Positions 26,414-36,000 of a stretch of 64,000 nt of DNA are shown piece by piece. How positions within the stretch are numbered: position 1 is the stretch's first letter; each line of letters starts with the position of its first letter. This stretch comes from Labilithrix luteola (GTDB lineage: Bacteria > Myxococcota_A > Polyangia > Polyangiales > Polyangiaceae): assembly GCF_001263205.1 (NCBI RefSeq), contig NZ_CP012333.1, positions 9,033,501 to 9,097,500 of the forward strand, read 5' to 3'. The notes under the pieces were generated by a model that worked only from the letters and a program-made list of their open reading frames with translations, did no database searches and had not been told where the DNA came from. A program made the translations under genes and the position numbers.

Positions 26414-28111
26414 ATGCCCGTTCTTAGCGCCCACGACGTGACGAAGGCCTACGGCCAGAAGCCTCTCTTCGACAAGGCGACGTTCACGATTCGGCGGGGT
26501 GAAAAGGTCGCGCTGCTCGGCCCCAACGGGACCGGGAAGTCCACGCTCCTCCGAGTCCTTGCCGGGCTCGAGCCGCTCGACTCGGGCACGATCGACCGCC
26601 GCCGAGACGCCTCGATTCTCTACCTGCCGCAAGAGCCCCAGCTCGACCCCGAGCGGAGCCCCCGGGAGATCGCCCGCGAAGGTTTGACGCTCTGGCATGC
26701 GGCGAAGTCCGCGTACGACGAGGTCTCGAGGCGCATCGGCGAAGGCGAAATGGATGACGCCGTTCTCGCCGAGCAAGCCTCGCTGGCCGACGATGTCGAG
26801 CGCCTCGGAGGCTGGTCGCGCGATCACGAGGTCGACGAGATCCTCGAGCATCTCGGCGTGCGTGACGTGGAGCGTCCCGTCGGCTCGATGAGCGGTGGTG
26901 AAAAGCGTCGCGTCGCGCTCGCGCGAATCCTCGTCGCCAAGCCCGACCTGGCGATCTTCGACGAACCCACGAACCATCTCGATGCCGCCACGATCACGTG
27001 GCTCGAGCAGTACCTCGTGCGCGAATTCCCCGGCGCCGTTCTGCTCGTCACGCACGATCGGTACGTCCTCGATACCGTGGCGACACGCGTTCTCGATCTC
27101 GAGTACGGTCAGGTCACCGAATACACGAAGCGCAACGACGCCGTCGGCGCGTTCGCCGATTTCCTCGAGCAAAAGGCCGAACGATTCGCCCACGCCGAGC
27201 GCGTCGAAGCGAACCGACAGAACTTCCTCCGCAAGGAAATCGAGTGGCTGAGGCGCGGGCCGAAAGCTCGTTCGACGAAACAGAAGGCGCGCATTCAGCG
27301 TGCCGAGACCGCCGTGAATGCGGAAGGTCTTCGTGTCCGTGGCGAAGTCGAGCTCGGAGGCCTGGAAGCAGGCTCGTCGCGCCTCGGTGGAACGATTCTC
27401 GAAGTGGTCGACGTGCGCCTCGAGATGGGGGAACGCACGCTCATCGAAGATCTGACCCTCCGCCTCGTGAAGGGCAATCGCGTCGGCATCGTCGGCCCCA
27501 ACGGCGCAGGAAAGACGACGCTGCTCCGACTCGTCACGGGCGAGCTGACGCCCACGTCCGGAACGGTCAAACGTGGAGTCCAAACGAAGATCGCCTATTT
27601 CGATCAGGCGCGGACGGCGTTGATGGACGATTGGACCGTCTTCGACAATGCCGCCGGGCGCGAGGGAGCCGATCGCACCGGCGCTGGCCCGGTCACCATC
27701 GGTGATCGCGTCATGGAGCTTCGGTCGTACCTCGAGCTCTTTCTTTTCGACGGCGCTGCGCTGCGCCGGAAGGTCTCTGCTCTCTCGGGCGGAGAGCGCG
27801 CACGCGTGGCCCTCGCCGTGGCGCTGAAAAGCGGCGCGAACGTCCTTCTCCTCGACGAGCCCACCAACGACCTCGACATCGCGACACTCGCGTCGCTCGA
27901 AGAGCTCCTCGAGAACTGGCCGGGGTGCGTGCTCGTGGTCTCTCACGATCGCTTCTTCCTCGACCGCGTCGCGACCTCCATCCTCGCGTTCGAAGGAGAC
28001 GGCAAGGTCCAACACTACGCCGGCAACTGGGAGAGCTACCGCGAACAGAAGCGGGAGGAAGAGAAGTTCGCCAAGCAGGGGCTCAAGGCAGCTGCAGGCG
28101 CACGCCGATAA
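26414..28111 (+). CDS. ABC-F family ATPase (Uup-like)
   Basis: 565 residues from the ATG at 26414 (MPVLSAHDVTKAYG). Two ABC domains in one chain without membrane segments: first Walker A GPNGTGKST and signature MSGGEKRR, second Walker A GPNGAGKTT and signature LSGGERAR, each with its Walker B (AIFDEPTNHLD; LLLDEPTNDLD). The linker between them is the charged helical segment typical of ABC-F (RKEIEWLRRGPKARSTKQKA). ABC-F proteins act on the ribosome. The short C-terminal tail lacks the long coiled coil of E. coli Uup. Upstream in-frame codons do not look coding. Confidence 0.9.
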   Translation: MPVLSAHDVTKAYGQKPLFDKATFTIRRGEKVALLGPNGTGKSTLLRVLAGLEPLDSGTIDRRRDASILYLPQEPQLDPERSPREIAREGLTLWHAAKSAYDEVSRRIGEGEMDDAVLAEQASLADDVERLGGWSRDHEVDEILEHLGVRDVERPVGSMSGGEKRRVALARILVAKPDLAIFDEPTNHLDAATITWLEQYLVREFPGAVLLVTHDRYVLDTVATRVLDLEYGQVTEYTKRNDAVGAFADFLEQKAERFAHAERVEANRQNFLRKEIEWLRRGPKARSTKQKARIQRAETAVNAEGLRVRGEVELGGLEAGSSRLGGTILEVVDVRLEMGERTLIEDLTLRLVKGNRVGIVGPNGAGKTTLLRLVTGELTPTSGTVKRGVQTKIAYFDQARTALMDDWTVFDNAAGREGADRTGAGPVTIGDRVMELRSYLELFLFDGAALRRKVSALSGGERARVALAVALKSGANVLLLDEPTNDLDIATLASLEELLENWPGCVLVVSHDRFFLDRVATSILAFEGDGKVQHYAGNWESYREQKREEEKFAKQGLKAAAGARR

Positions 28112-28360
28112 CGACGTCGAGCTGTCCGCTCGCGCCTGGAAAAGAACGCGGGCACTCCCATCGTCACGTGGCCGTCAGCGAGCGGCCGTCCAGCGGCGTG
28201 GGCGTCGGGCCTGGATTCGTGCTCGTCGGGAAAGCACGACCGCTGGCGGGGCCGCTTGGCGCGTTGCGTCGTTCGCCGATTCGCTGCGAAAACACCTGGA
28301 GGCGTGGCGCGGAGCCGTCTTGTGCCCGCGTGAGGCTCGACTAGGCTCCGAGGCATCGTC

Positions 28361-29998
28361 ATGCTCGATCTTCCTACGCCGTCACCGCTTCCTATCAACG
28401 AGCCCGTCCTCTCTTACGCTCCCGGCTCTGCCGAGCGCGCCAAACTGAAGGACGCCCTCGGCAAGCTGCGTGGCGAGCAGCCCGACGTGCCGCACGTCGT
28501 CGGCGGCCGTGAGCTGCGCGACGGTGCGTCGTTCGACGTCCGCGCGCCGCACGATCACTCGCTTCTGCTCGCGCGCGCCCACGAAGGCGGCCACGCGGTG
28601 ACGGAGAAGGCCATCGAAGCTGCCCTCGCCGCCGCCCCCGCCTGGGCAAACACGTCGTTCGAGGAGCGCGCCCGCGTGTTCACGCGCGCCGCCGAGCTGC
28701 TCGCCGGGCCGTGGCGTCAGGTGATCAACGCCGCGACCATGCTCGGTCAGAGCAAGACCGCGTTCCAGGCCGAGATCGACTCGGCGTGCGAGCTCATCGA
28801 CTTCTTGCGGTTCAACGTCGCGTTCGCGTCGCGCCTCGCCGAGCAGCCCGTCTCGTCGCCCGGCATCCTCAACACGCTCGAGCTTCGTCCGCTCGAGGGC
28901 TTCGTGCTCGCCGTCACGCCATTCAACTTCACTGCGATCGCCGGCAACCTGCCTTCGTCGTGCGCGCTCATGGGCAACGTCGTCGTTTGGAAGCCGGCCG
29001 AGAACCAGGTTCTCGCCGCCTACCACACGATGCGCCTCCTCGAGGCCGCGGGCCTTCCCCCGGGCGTCATCAACGTCGTTCACGGCAACGGCGCGCCCGT
29101 CGCCGAGACGTGCCTCCGTCACCCGTCGCTCGCCGGCGTGCATTTCACCGGCTCGACGAAGGTGTTCCAGTCGATCTGGCGCGGCGTCGGCGAGAACATC
29201 GCCAACTACAAGACGTACCCGCGCCTCGTCGGCGAGACGGGCGGCAAGGACTTCGTCTTCGCGCACCCGTCGGCCGAGATCGAAGAGCTCGCCGTCGCCC
29301 TCGTTCGCGGTGCGTACGAGTATCAGGGCCAGAAGTGCTCGGCGGCGTCGCGCGCGTACATCCCGCGCTCGATCTGGCCGAAGGTCCGCGACCTCATGCT
29401 CGATCACATCAAGCAGATCCGCATGGGCGACGTGCAGGACTTCCGCAACTTCATGGGCGCCGTCATCAACGAGCGCGCGTTCTCGCGCCTCGCCGGATGG
29501 CGTGACCGCCTCAAGTCCGACCCGAACGCCAAGATCCTCGCGGACGACGGCTGGTCGCGCGAAAACGGCTGGTTCTGCGGACCCACGCTCGTCGAGCTCG
29601 CGAACCCCGATCACCCGGTGCTCGCCGAGGAGCTGTTCGGACCGCTCCTCTCGGTCTACGTCTACGACGACGCCAAGCCCGAAGGCATCGACGCCGCGCT
29701 CGATCTCGTCGATCGCACGAGCCCGTACGGCCTGACGGGCGCCGTGTTCGCGCGCGATCGCGTGGCCGTCGGGCACGCCGTGAAGCGTCTTCGCCAGGCG
29801 GCTGGCAACATCTACATCAACGACAAGCCGACCGGCGCGGTCGTCGGGCAGCAGCCCTTCGGCGGCGCACGCGCCTCGGGGACGAACGACAAGGCGGGCA
29901 GCGCGTACAACCTGCTTCGTTGGGCGTCGCCGCGCGTCATCAAAGAGACGTTCGTTCCGCCGACCGCCGTGGGCTACCCGTTCATGGGGGCGGAGTGA
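28361..29998 (+). CDS. pruA: L-glutamate gamma-semialdehyde dehydrogenase (1-pyrroline-5-carboxylate dehydrogenase)
   Basis: 545 residues, close to the stand-alone eukaryotic/bacterial P5C dehydrogenases rather than PutA. The catalytic residues are E292 (VGETGGKD) and C326 (GQKCSA). The substrate end has GPLLSVYVYDD and the QQPFGGARASGT loop. It oxidises glutamate semialdehyde to glutamate with NAD+, the second step of proline breakdown. The proline dehydrogenase gene is not in the window. The stop overlaps the GTG of the following lipoprotein gene. Confidence 0.92.
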   Translation: MLDLPTPSPLPINEPVLSYAPGSAERAKLKDALGKLRGEQPDVPHVVGGRELRDGASFDVRAPHDHSLLLARAHEGGHAVTEKAIEAALAAAPAWANTSFEERARVFTRAAELLAGPWRQVINAATMLGQSKTAFQAEIDSACELIDFLRFNVAFASRLAEQPVSSPGILNTLELRPLEGFVLAVTPFNFTAIAGNLPSSCALMGNVVVWKPAENQVLAAYHTMRLLEAAGLPPGVINVVHGNGAPVAETCLRHPSLAGVHFTGSTKVFQSIWRGVGENIANYKTYPRLVGETGGKDFVFAHPSAEIEELAVALVRGAYEYQGQKCSAASRAYIPRSIWPKVRDLMLDHIKQIRMGDVQDFRNFMGAVINERAFSRLAGWRDRLKSDPNAKILADDGWSRENGWFCGPTLVELANPDHPVLAEELFGPLLSVYVYDDAKPEGIDAALDLVDRTSPYGLTGAVFARDRVAVGHAVKRLRQAAGNIYINDKPTGAVVGQQPFGGARASGTNDKAGSAYNLLRWASPRVIKETFVPPTAVGYPFMGAE

Positions 29999-31496
29999 AC
30001 TCGCGGGCGCGGACGTTTCTCCTCACAGGAGCGCTCGTCGGGGTGGGGGCAGTAGGCGGAGGCCTCGTGGTCGCCGCGTGCAGTGACGATGCATCGTCCG
30101 CGCCCTCGTCGTCGGTTCCTTCGGATGGGGGCTCGGGCGTCGTACAGGCGGCCGGGTTCCCTTATCGCGGTCAGGGCTGCGCGTACGACGTCGCGCCGCC
30201 CGAGCGGAACGGCTTCGTCGATCTCGCTCTCGATGACGCGGCCGCCAAGGGTAGCGCGCCGGCGCGCGTGCGTATCGGTCTCGGCGGAGAGACCAAGCAC
30301 GGTGAGCCCGGGTATGCCGATCCCTCGCGTACGGTGGTCATGACGTGGGAGACGCCCGACAACGTCCGCGCCTCGCGCATGCGTTTCGGAACGAGCCCCA
30401 AGCGCTCGACCAAACGCGCACGGGCTTCGGTTGGACCACGCCGCCGCCGTCGATTGGCTTCGGCAGCAACGAGCCCGAGACGTACATGCACGAGGTGCAT
30501 CTGTGCGGCCTCGAGCCGGGAACGACCTATTACTACCAAGTCGGCGGCGGCTCTCCGGAGGTCTGGAGCGCCACGCAGTCATTCACCACGGTTCCTGCGA
30601 GCGGCAAGATCACGGTGGGCATCCTCGGCGATGCACGCGATGACGTCGGCGTATGGCAGCGCGTGCAGCTCCGCATGCGCGACCTCGCCGTGAACATGCA
30701 GGTGACCACGGGCGACCTCGTGTTCACCGGCACGATGCAGTCGCTCTACGACAAGTGGCTGGGGGCGATCTGGCAAGATCCCACGGACGCCACGCGCTTC
30801 GTGACCCTCGGCCAGCAGATGATGGTCATGGTCGCCGGCAATCACGAGAACGAAGCGGCGCGCTTCTACGGGGCATTCGCGCTGCCCGGCAGTGGCCCCT
30901 ACGCCGAGACGTACGCGTCGTTCGACGTCGGCAGCGCGCACTTCGTCGTGCTCGACGATCAGTCGCTCGCCGTCGATCCCGGATCGGACCAGGCGCGCGC
31001 CGAGGTCGAATGGCTGAAGGCCGATCTCGCTCAGGCCGACGCGAACCGCGACAAGGTGCCGTTCGTCGTCGTCGTCCACCACCGCGGTGTGTTCACGACG
31101 TCCGCGCACGCGGGCGACAGCGATGTGCTCGACGTGCGAAAGCTCCTCGTGCCGATCTACGACGCGCATCACGTCGACCTGGTCGTCAACGGCCACGATC
31201 ACGCCTACGAGCGCAGCAAGGTGCTCCGCGCGGGTGCCGATCCGGCCGGACCGCCCGTCGTCGTCGGTGCCGGGCAGGGGACCGTCTACCTCGTCAACGC
31301 AGGGGCCGGTGCGCCGGCGTACGGCGTGGGCGACGCGCCGTACATCGAGAAGTCCGCGACGTTCGGCAAGGGAACGCCCTACGACGGCCTCTATGGCGTG
31401 GCCACGCTCGAAGGTCGCAAGCTGACCGTCGAGTCGTACGGGCTCACGGCGTCCGGCGCAGACACGCTGCTCGACACGCTGGAGCTCACGAAGTAG
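29995..31496 (+). CDS. purple-acid-phosphatase-like lipoprotein, frameshifted
   Basis: The GTG start overlaps the pruA stop (GTGA). The first frame encodes a signal peptide with lipobox VVAAC, a short linker and the start of a fibronectin-like domain ending RFGTSP. The protein continues in another frame from a CCCC run at 30396-30399: ALDQTRTGFGW, then HLCGLEPGTTYYYQV, and the metal site GDARDD, TTGDLVFTG, AGNHE, VVHHRG and GHDHAYERS. One missing base at the C-run explains the break. Corrected length is about 500 residues, normal for purple acid phosphatases, which hydrolyse phosphomonoesters outside the cytoplasm. The 3' end overlaps the convergent gene by 11 bases. Confidence 0.82.
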
Positions 31497-31848
31497 TTCG
31501 GAGAACGGCGAGCGTTCGCTTGGGCCGCTCGCCTTTCGTCCATCGCTCGCCGTCGCACGCCGGGCCTGCGCGTTCGAGCTCGCGGCACACAGTCGGCCGG
31601 CGCTCGTAGACGACGCAACCGAAGCTGCCGTCGACGGGGTCGATGCGCAGCGCCGCGCAGCAGTGCAGGCCCGAAACGATCGGCTCGAGCCGCATGAACG
31701 CTTCGTTGCCGAGAAAGACGACGTACGCCTCGGCCGCGTCGCCGAGGCGCTCATAGTCGTCACCGGTCACGCGCGCGTGGCGTGGCGACTCCGAAAAGCA
31801 ACACGTGCCACAGCGCCGGCAGTCCGGCGCGTCCCCCTCGGCCCCCAT
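31486..31848 (-). CDS. YkgJ-family cysteine cluster protein
   Basis: 120 residues. The cluster CRRCGTCC at residues 10-17, HCC in the middle and GCVVYERRPTVCRE near the end match the CxxCxxCC metal-binding family (zinc or iron-sulfur; not settled). Function unknown; members are small soluble proteins. The 3' end overlaps the phosphatase-like gene by 11 bases. Confidence 0.8.
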   Translation of the reverse strand: MGAEGDAPDCRRCGTCCFSESPRHARVTGDDYERLGDAAEAYVVFLGNEAFMRLEPIVSGLHCCAALRIDPVDGSFGCVVYERRPTVCRELERAGPACDGERWTKGERPKRTLAVLRTTS

Positions 31849-32001
31849 GCGCGTGAGGCTACCCTATCGCGCGGACACCTGCTCGGCCCAAGGCATGCAG
31901 TGCTCCTGGCTGGGATGCACGAATGCCTTCAGAACGACTCGATCGACTCGATTTTCATGGTGCCATGGCGCTTTCCGCGCCGTTCCCCAGGCCGCCGAAG
32001 C

Positions 32002-32028
32002 GCGCAAATGGCGCAAGTGGCGCAAGCT
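32002..32028 (+). repeat. nine-base tandem repeat upstream of a regulator gene
   Basis: GCGCAAATG, GCGCAAGTG and GCGCAAGCT follow each other 70-95 bases before the chosen start of the FHA-sigma54 activator gene. Confidence 0.55.
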
Positions 32029-32096
32029 CGCTCGCGGGGGGGCAGGATGGGGGCTTCGTCGTGACGGGGTACGAACGTGATACGGTGGCAGAGCTC

Positions 32097-33653
32097 ATGC
32101 AACACGACCAAACGCGCTCCGCGATGACCCGCGCGGCCGACGCGTCGAGCGGCCTCCGGCTCATCGTCTTCTGCGGCGGCCAAGTCTCTTCGCACCCGTT
32201 GCCGAAGTCCGGTGAGCTCGTGCTCGGGCGCGGGGAAGACGCAGGCATTCGCATCGACCACGTGACCGTCTCGCGACGCCACGCGAGCATGCTCTTCGGA
32301 GACGAGGTCCGCGTCGTCGATCATGGCAGCTTCAACGGCACGAGCATCGGCGGAAAGAAGATCGCGCCGAACATCGCCGTTCCGATCTACCTCGCCACGA
32401 TCGTGGAGCTCGGCGATGTCATGCTCGTCCTGCAGGTGCAGGGCGCTGCGCCGGTGACCGGCTCGCAGGGCGTGAGCAATGCGCTACGTGACGGGCGAGC
32501 CTACTCGTCGCCTGCCATGCAGCATCTGCATCGCCTGGTCGACAACGTCGCGCAGAGCAACATCACGGTCGTCGTGCGCGGCGAAACGGGGGCCGGCAAG
32601 GAGGTCATCGGCGAGGAGATCCATCGCCGGAGCCCGCGCGCCAACGGTCCGCTCGTGAAGCTCAATTGCGCGGCGCTTCCCGAGCAGCTGCTCGAAGGTG
32701 AGCTCTTCGGCTACGAGCGAGGTGCGTTCACGGGCGCCTCGCAGGCCAAGCCTGGCCTCATCGAGGCGGCCGACGGAGGCACGCTCTTTCTCGACGAGGT
32801 GGGCGAGCTGCCGCTCGCGACGCAAGCCAAGCTTCTGCGTGTGGTCGAGTCGCGTGAGGTCATGCGCCTCGGCAATCTTCGCCCGAAGACCGTCGACGTG
32901 CGTTTCGTGGCGGCCACCCACCGCGATCTCGAGTCGATGGTCGCTTCCGGCGCGTTTCGCCAAGATCTCTACTATCGCCTCAACGGCGTGAGCCTCGTCG
33001 TGCCGCCGCTCCGCGAACGGCCCGAAGAGATTCCGCGCCTCGCAGGCGAGTTCGTGGCTCGCTTCTGCAAGGATGCTCGTCGGCCGGTGCTCCCGATCAC
33101 CGAGCAAGCCATGGCCGCGCTGCGTGCCTATCCCTGGCCGGGGAACGTGCGCGAGCTTCGCAACGTCATCGAGCGTGCCATCGTGTTCTGTCGCGGCGTC
33201 GCGCTTGGCCCCGAGCACCTCGGGCTTCCGATGGATCCGCCGGCGATGCCGCCGCTGGTTGCGCCGCCACCGTCGTATCCGCCGACGTCCGCTTGGCCGT
33301 ATGCCGCCACGCCGTCGAATCGCACCGCGCTCGGCATGCCAGGGCTGCCGACGATGCCTCCGGTGCCGATGCCCCATGCGGCGTATCCCGCCTCGTCGTA
33401 TCCGCCGGCGCCCACGCCGGACTTCGCGGCGGGTCAGCATGTCCCGCCGTCGTCAGGCTCGGACTTCGGTACGGTTGCGTTCGGCTCTTCGCTTCCGGAC
33501 GAGGTCGAAGCTCTCGAGCGCGAGCGCATTCTCAAGGTCCTCGCGCAATGCGGAGGGAACCAGACGCAAGCTGCGGAGGTTCTCGGAATTTCCAGGCGAA
33601 CGCTCCTCCGGCGACTCGACACCTACGCCGTGCCGCGCCCGCGCAAACCTTGA
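32097..33653 (+). CDS. sigma54-dependent transcriptional activator with N-terminal FHA domain
   Basis: 518 residues from the ATG at 32097; the frame is open further upstream but the FHA domain begins soon after this start. FHA core: LVLGRGEDAGIRIDHVTVSRRHAS and SFNGTSIGG at about 40-85, a phosphothreonine-binding module. AAA+ domain: Walker A GETGAGKE from 162, GAFTGA at 209-214 (sigma54 contact) and Walker B TLFLDEVGE. A Pro/Ala-rich linker follows, then a Fis-type helix-turn-helix (NQTQAAEVLGISRRTLLRRL). There is no receiver domain, so Ser/Thr kinase input through FHA is the likely control, as for other myxobacterial enhancer-binding proteins. Confidence 0.92.
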   Translation: MQHDQTRSAMTRAADASSGLRLIVFCGGQVSSHPLPKSGELVLGRGEDAGIRIDHVTVSRRHASMLFGDEVRVVDHGSFNGTSIGGKKIAPNIAVPIYLATIVELGDVMLVLQVQGAAPVTGSQGVSNALRDGRAYSSPAMQHLHRLVDNVAQSNITVVVRGETGAGKEVIGEEIHRRSPRANGPLVKLNCAALPEQLLEGELFGYERGAFTGASQAKPGLIEAADGGTLFLDEVGELPLATQAKLLRVVESREVMRLGNLRPKTVDVRFVAATHRDLESMVASGAFRQDLYYRLNGVSLVVPPLRERPEEIPRLAGEFVARFCKDARRPVLPITEQAMAALRAYPWPGNVRELRNVIERAIVFCRGVALGPEHLGLPMDPPAMPPLVAPPPSYPPTSAWPYAATPSNRTALGMPGLPTMPPVPMPHAAYPASSYPPAPTPDFAAGQHVPPSSGSDFGTVAFGSSLPDEVEALERERILKVLAQCGGNQTQAAEVLGISRRTLLRRLDTYAVPRPRKP

Positions 33654-33697
33654 CGCGGCGCATGCCGTGACGCGTCGAAGTTGGGTATAAAGACGCG

Positions 33698-34879
33698 GTG
33701 CTCGCTCGTCACACCCCTTCGCCTCGTTCGATCGTGACCAACTCGCTCTTCGCGTGCGCCGTCTTCTGCGCCGCACTCTGGGGTTGTCAGCGACGCGAGG
33801 TTCGCCCGGCGCCCGATGCCGACCGGCAGGGCGTCGCGTCGGCCTCGGCGTCGGCCTCGGTGAACCTTCCTCCCGTGCCGCCGCTCTCGTCCGCCTCGCG
33901 GATCGAAGACGAGCGGAACACCATCGGCGTCTTCCGCAACGTCTCTGCCTCGACCGTCTTCGTCACCCAGACGCGCGTCATCGAGGACTTCTTCAACGGC
34001 GCGCAGGAGGTCCCGGCGGGCTCGGGCTCGGGCTTCGTCTGGGACGACGGTGGCTTCATCGTCACGAACTACCACGTGGTCGAAGGAGCGCGGTCGATCT
34101 CGGTCGCCTTCCACAACCAGGAGACGTTCGAGGCCAAGCTCGTGGGCGTGGAGCCGAAGAAGGACATCGCCGTCCTCAAGGTCAATGCGCCCCAGCAGCT
34201 GCTCGTCCCCATCACGCCGGCGAAGGGGACGGACCTCGAGGTCGGTCAGAAGGCGATCGCGATCGGCAATCCCTTCGGTCTCGACCACACGCTCACCACC
34301 GGCGTCATCAGCGCTCTCGGTCGTCAGGTGCAGGGCGTGGGCGGCGTTTCGATCCGCGACATGATCCAGACCGATGCGGCGATCAACCCGGGCAACTCGG
34401 GCGGCCCGCTCCTCGACTCGCAGGGCCACCTCATCGGCATGAATACGATGATTTTCAGCAAGTCGGGCTCGTCCGCGGGCATCGGCTTCGCCGTTCCGGT
34501 CACCACGATCAGCCGGATCGTTCCCCAGATCATCAAGACCGGGCGCGCCGAGCAGGTCGGTCTCGGAATCGTGTCCGATCCGCTGCAGAAGATCGAACGG
34601 CGCCTCGGCATCCAGGGCGTGGTCGTGCACCAGGTGGCGAGCGGCACGCCCGCCGCCCAGGCCGGCCTCAAAGGCATGACGCGCACGCGTCAGGGCTTGT
34701 TTCTCGGTGACGTGATCATCGGCGTCGACGACAAGCCGACTGCCGACTTCGACGGTCTTTACGCGGCCCTCGACGTCCACAAGCCGGACGACGTGGTGAA
34801 GGTCAAAGTGCAGCGCGGCGACCAGATCGCCATCGTGCCGATCAAGCTGATCGTCCTGCCGCAGCCGAACCTGATGTGA
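33698..34879 (+). CDS. HtrA/DegP-like S1C serine protease, lipoprotein
   Basis: 393 residues from the GTG at 33698. Signal peptide ends at C30 (ALWGC, a slightly unusual lipobox), followed by an Ala/Ser linker. The catalytic triad is H126 (TNYHVV), D156 (KKDIAVL) and S234 (GNSGGPL). One PDZ domain is at the C-terminus (GVVVHQVASGTPAAQAGL, then GDVIIGVDDKP). HtrA proteases degrade misfolded envelope proteins. One PDZ instead of two makes it DegS-like in layout. It follows the sigma54 activator by 44 bases on the same strand, but co-transcription is not shown. Confidence 0.92.
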   Translation: MLARHTPSPRSIVTNSLFACAVFCAALWGCQRREVRPAPDADRQGVASASASASVNLPPVPPLSSASRIEDERNTIGVFRNVSASTVFVTQTRVIEDFFNGAQEVPAGSGSGFVWDDGGFIVTNYHVVEGARSISVAFHNQETFEAKLVGVEPKKDIAVLKVNAPQQLLVPITPAKGTDLEVGQKAIAIGNPFGLDHTLTTGVISALGRQVQGVGGVSIRDMIQTDAAINPGNSGGPLLDSQGHLIGMNTMIFSKSGSSAGIGFAVPVTTISRIVPQIIKTGRAEQVGLGIVSDPLQKIERRLGIQGVVVHQVASGTPAAQAGLKGMTRTRQGLFLGDVIIGVDDKPTADFDGLYAALDVHKPDDVVKVKVQRGDQIAIVPIKLIVLPQPNLM

Positions 34880-34924
34880 CGTCCGCGCGGGCCGTCCGCT
34901 CGGCTTTCTGACGAAGAGTCGCGC

Positions 34925-34954
34925 CCCTCGATCCCCTCGCGGTAGGATCGAGGG
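34925..34954 (+). promoter_or_regulatory. perfect ten-base inverted repeat covering the ribosome binding site
   Basis: CCCTCGATCC and GGATCGAGGG are exact inverted copies separated by ten bases, ending two bases before the ATG of the binding-protein gene. The GAGGG part of the right arm is the only Shine-Dalgarno-like sequence. It could be an RNA hairpin that hides the ribosome binding site or an operator for a repressor of the transport genes. Confidence 0.5.
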
Positions 34955-34956
34955 CG

Positions 34957-36000
34957 ATGAAGACGACCTTCACCAGGATTCGCGCTTCGTTCGGGGGTCT
35001 CACACTCGTCGCGCTCGTCGCGCTCGTCGCGGCGGGCTGCTCGAAAGACAGCAAACCTTCGGACGCTGCAGACGGCGGCAAGAGCCCTTCGGCGCGGCTC
35101 AAGATAGCGGTCATTCCCAAGGGAACGACGCACGAGTTCTGGAAGAGCGTGCACGCGGGCGCGGTGAAGGCGGCACGCGAGGCCGACGTCGACATCGTCT
35201 GGAAGGGGCCGCTGAAAGAAGACGACCTCAAAGCGCAGGTCGACGTCGTGAGCTCGTTCGTCGCCCAAGGCGTGAACGGCATCGTGCTCGCCCCGCTGAA
35301 CGACGCCGCGCTGCGGGCGCCGGTCAAGGCCGCCAAGGCCGCCAAGATTCCGGTCGTCGTCGTCGACTCCGACCTGCAAGGCGACGATCACGTCAGCTTC
35401 GTGGCCACGGACAACCAGGCCGCCGGGAAAATCGCCGCCACCGAGCTCGCGCGCCTCCTCGCCGAAAAAGGCAGCGCCGTGGTCCTTCGGTACCAGGAGG
35501 GCTCTGCCAGCACGCAGAACCGCGAGAAGGGCTTTCTCGACGGCATCAAGAGCGCGCCCGACGTGAAGGTGCTGAGCGACAATCAATACGGCGGCGCGAC
35601 CACTGAGACCGCGTTCGCGAAGGGCGAGAGCTTGCTGCTCGCTCAGAAGGCGCAGACCGGCTCGTCGTTCGGAGTCTTCACGCCGAACGAGTCGACCACC
35701 TTCGGCATGCTCCTCGCGCTACGGAAGTCGAATCTGAACAAGAAGGTGAAGTTCGTCGGCTTCGATGCCTCCGAGAAGCTCGTCAGCGCCCTCAAGGACG
35801 GCGACGTGGACGGCCTGGTGGTCCAGAACCCCTTCAACATGGGGTATCTGGCGGTCAAGACGATGGCCGACCATCTCCGCGGCAAGCCGGTGGAGAAGCG
35901 CATCGACACCGGAGCGAGGCTCGTAACGAAGGCCAATCTCGACGATCCGGGCGTGCGCGAGGTGGTCGCTCCCGATCTCGGCAAGTGGCTCGAGGAGTGA
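34957..36000 (+). CDS. sugar ABC transporter substrate-binding lipoprotein (RbsB type)
   Basis: 347 residues. Signal peptide with lipobox VAAGC near residue 28; its hydrophobic core is encoded by three exact copies of a nine-base repeat (LVALVALVA). The mature part is a type I periplasmic binding fold of the ribose group (IAVIPKGTTHEFWKSVHAGAVKAAREADV; GIVLAPLNDAALRAPVKAA). The ligand is probably a pentose, another monosaccharide or autoinducer-2-like compound; not resolvable here. The stop overlaps the GTG of the ATPase gene. Confidence 0.9.
   Translation: MKTTFTRIRASFGGLTLVALVALVAAGCSKDSKPSDAADGGKSPSARLKIAVIPKGTTHEFWKSVHAGAVKAAREADVDIVWKGPLKEDDLKAQVDVVSSFVAQGVNGIVLAPLNDAALRAPVKAAKAAKIPVVVVDSDLQGDDHVSFVATDNQAAGKIAATELARLLAEKGSAVVLRYQEGSASTQNREKGFLDGIKSAPDVKVLSDNQYGGATTETAFAKGESLLLAQKAQTGSSFGVFTPNESTTFGMLLALRKSNLNKKVKFVGFDASEKLVSALKDGDVDGLVVQNPFNMGYLAVKTMADHLRGKPVEKRIDTGARLVTKANLDDPGVREVVAPDLGKWLEE
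35005..35031 (+). repeat. three exact nine-base repeats in a signal peptide
   Basis: CTCGTCGCG occurs three times without change and encodes LVA units of the hydrophobic core of the RbsB-type lipoprotein signal peptide. Unit gain or loss would lengthen or shorten the core in frame. Confidence 0.75.
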
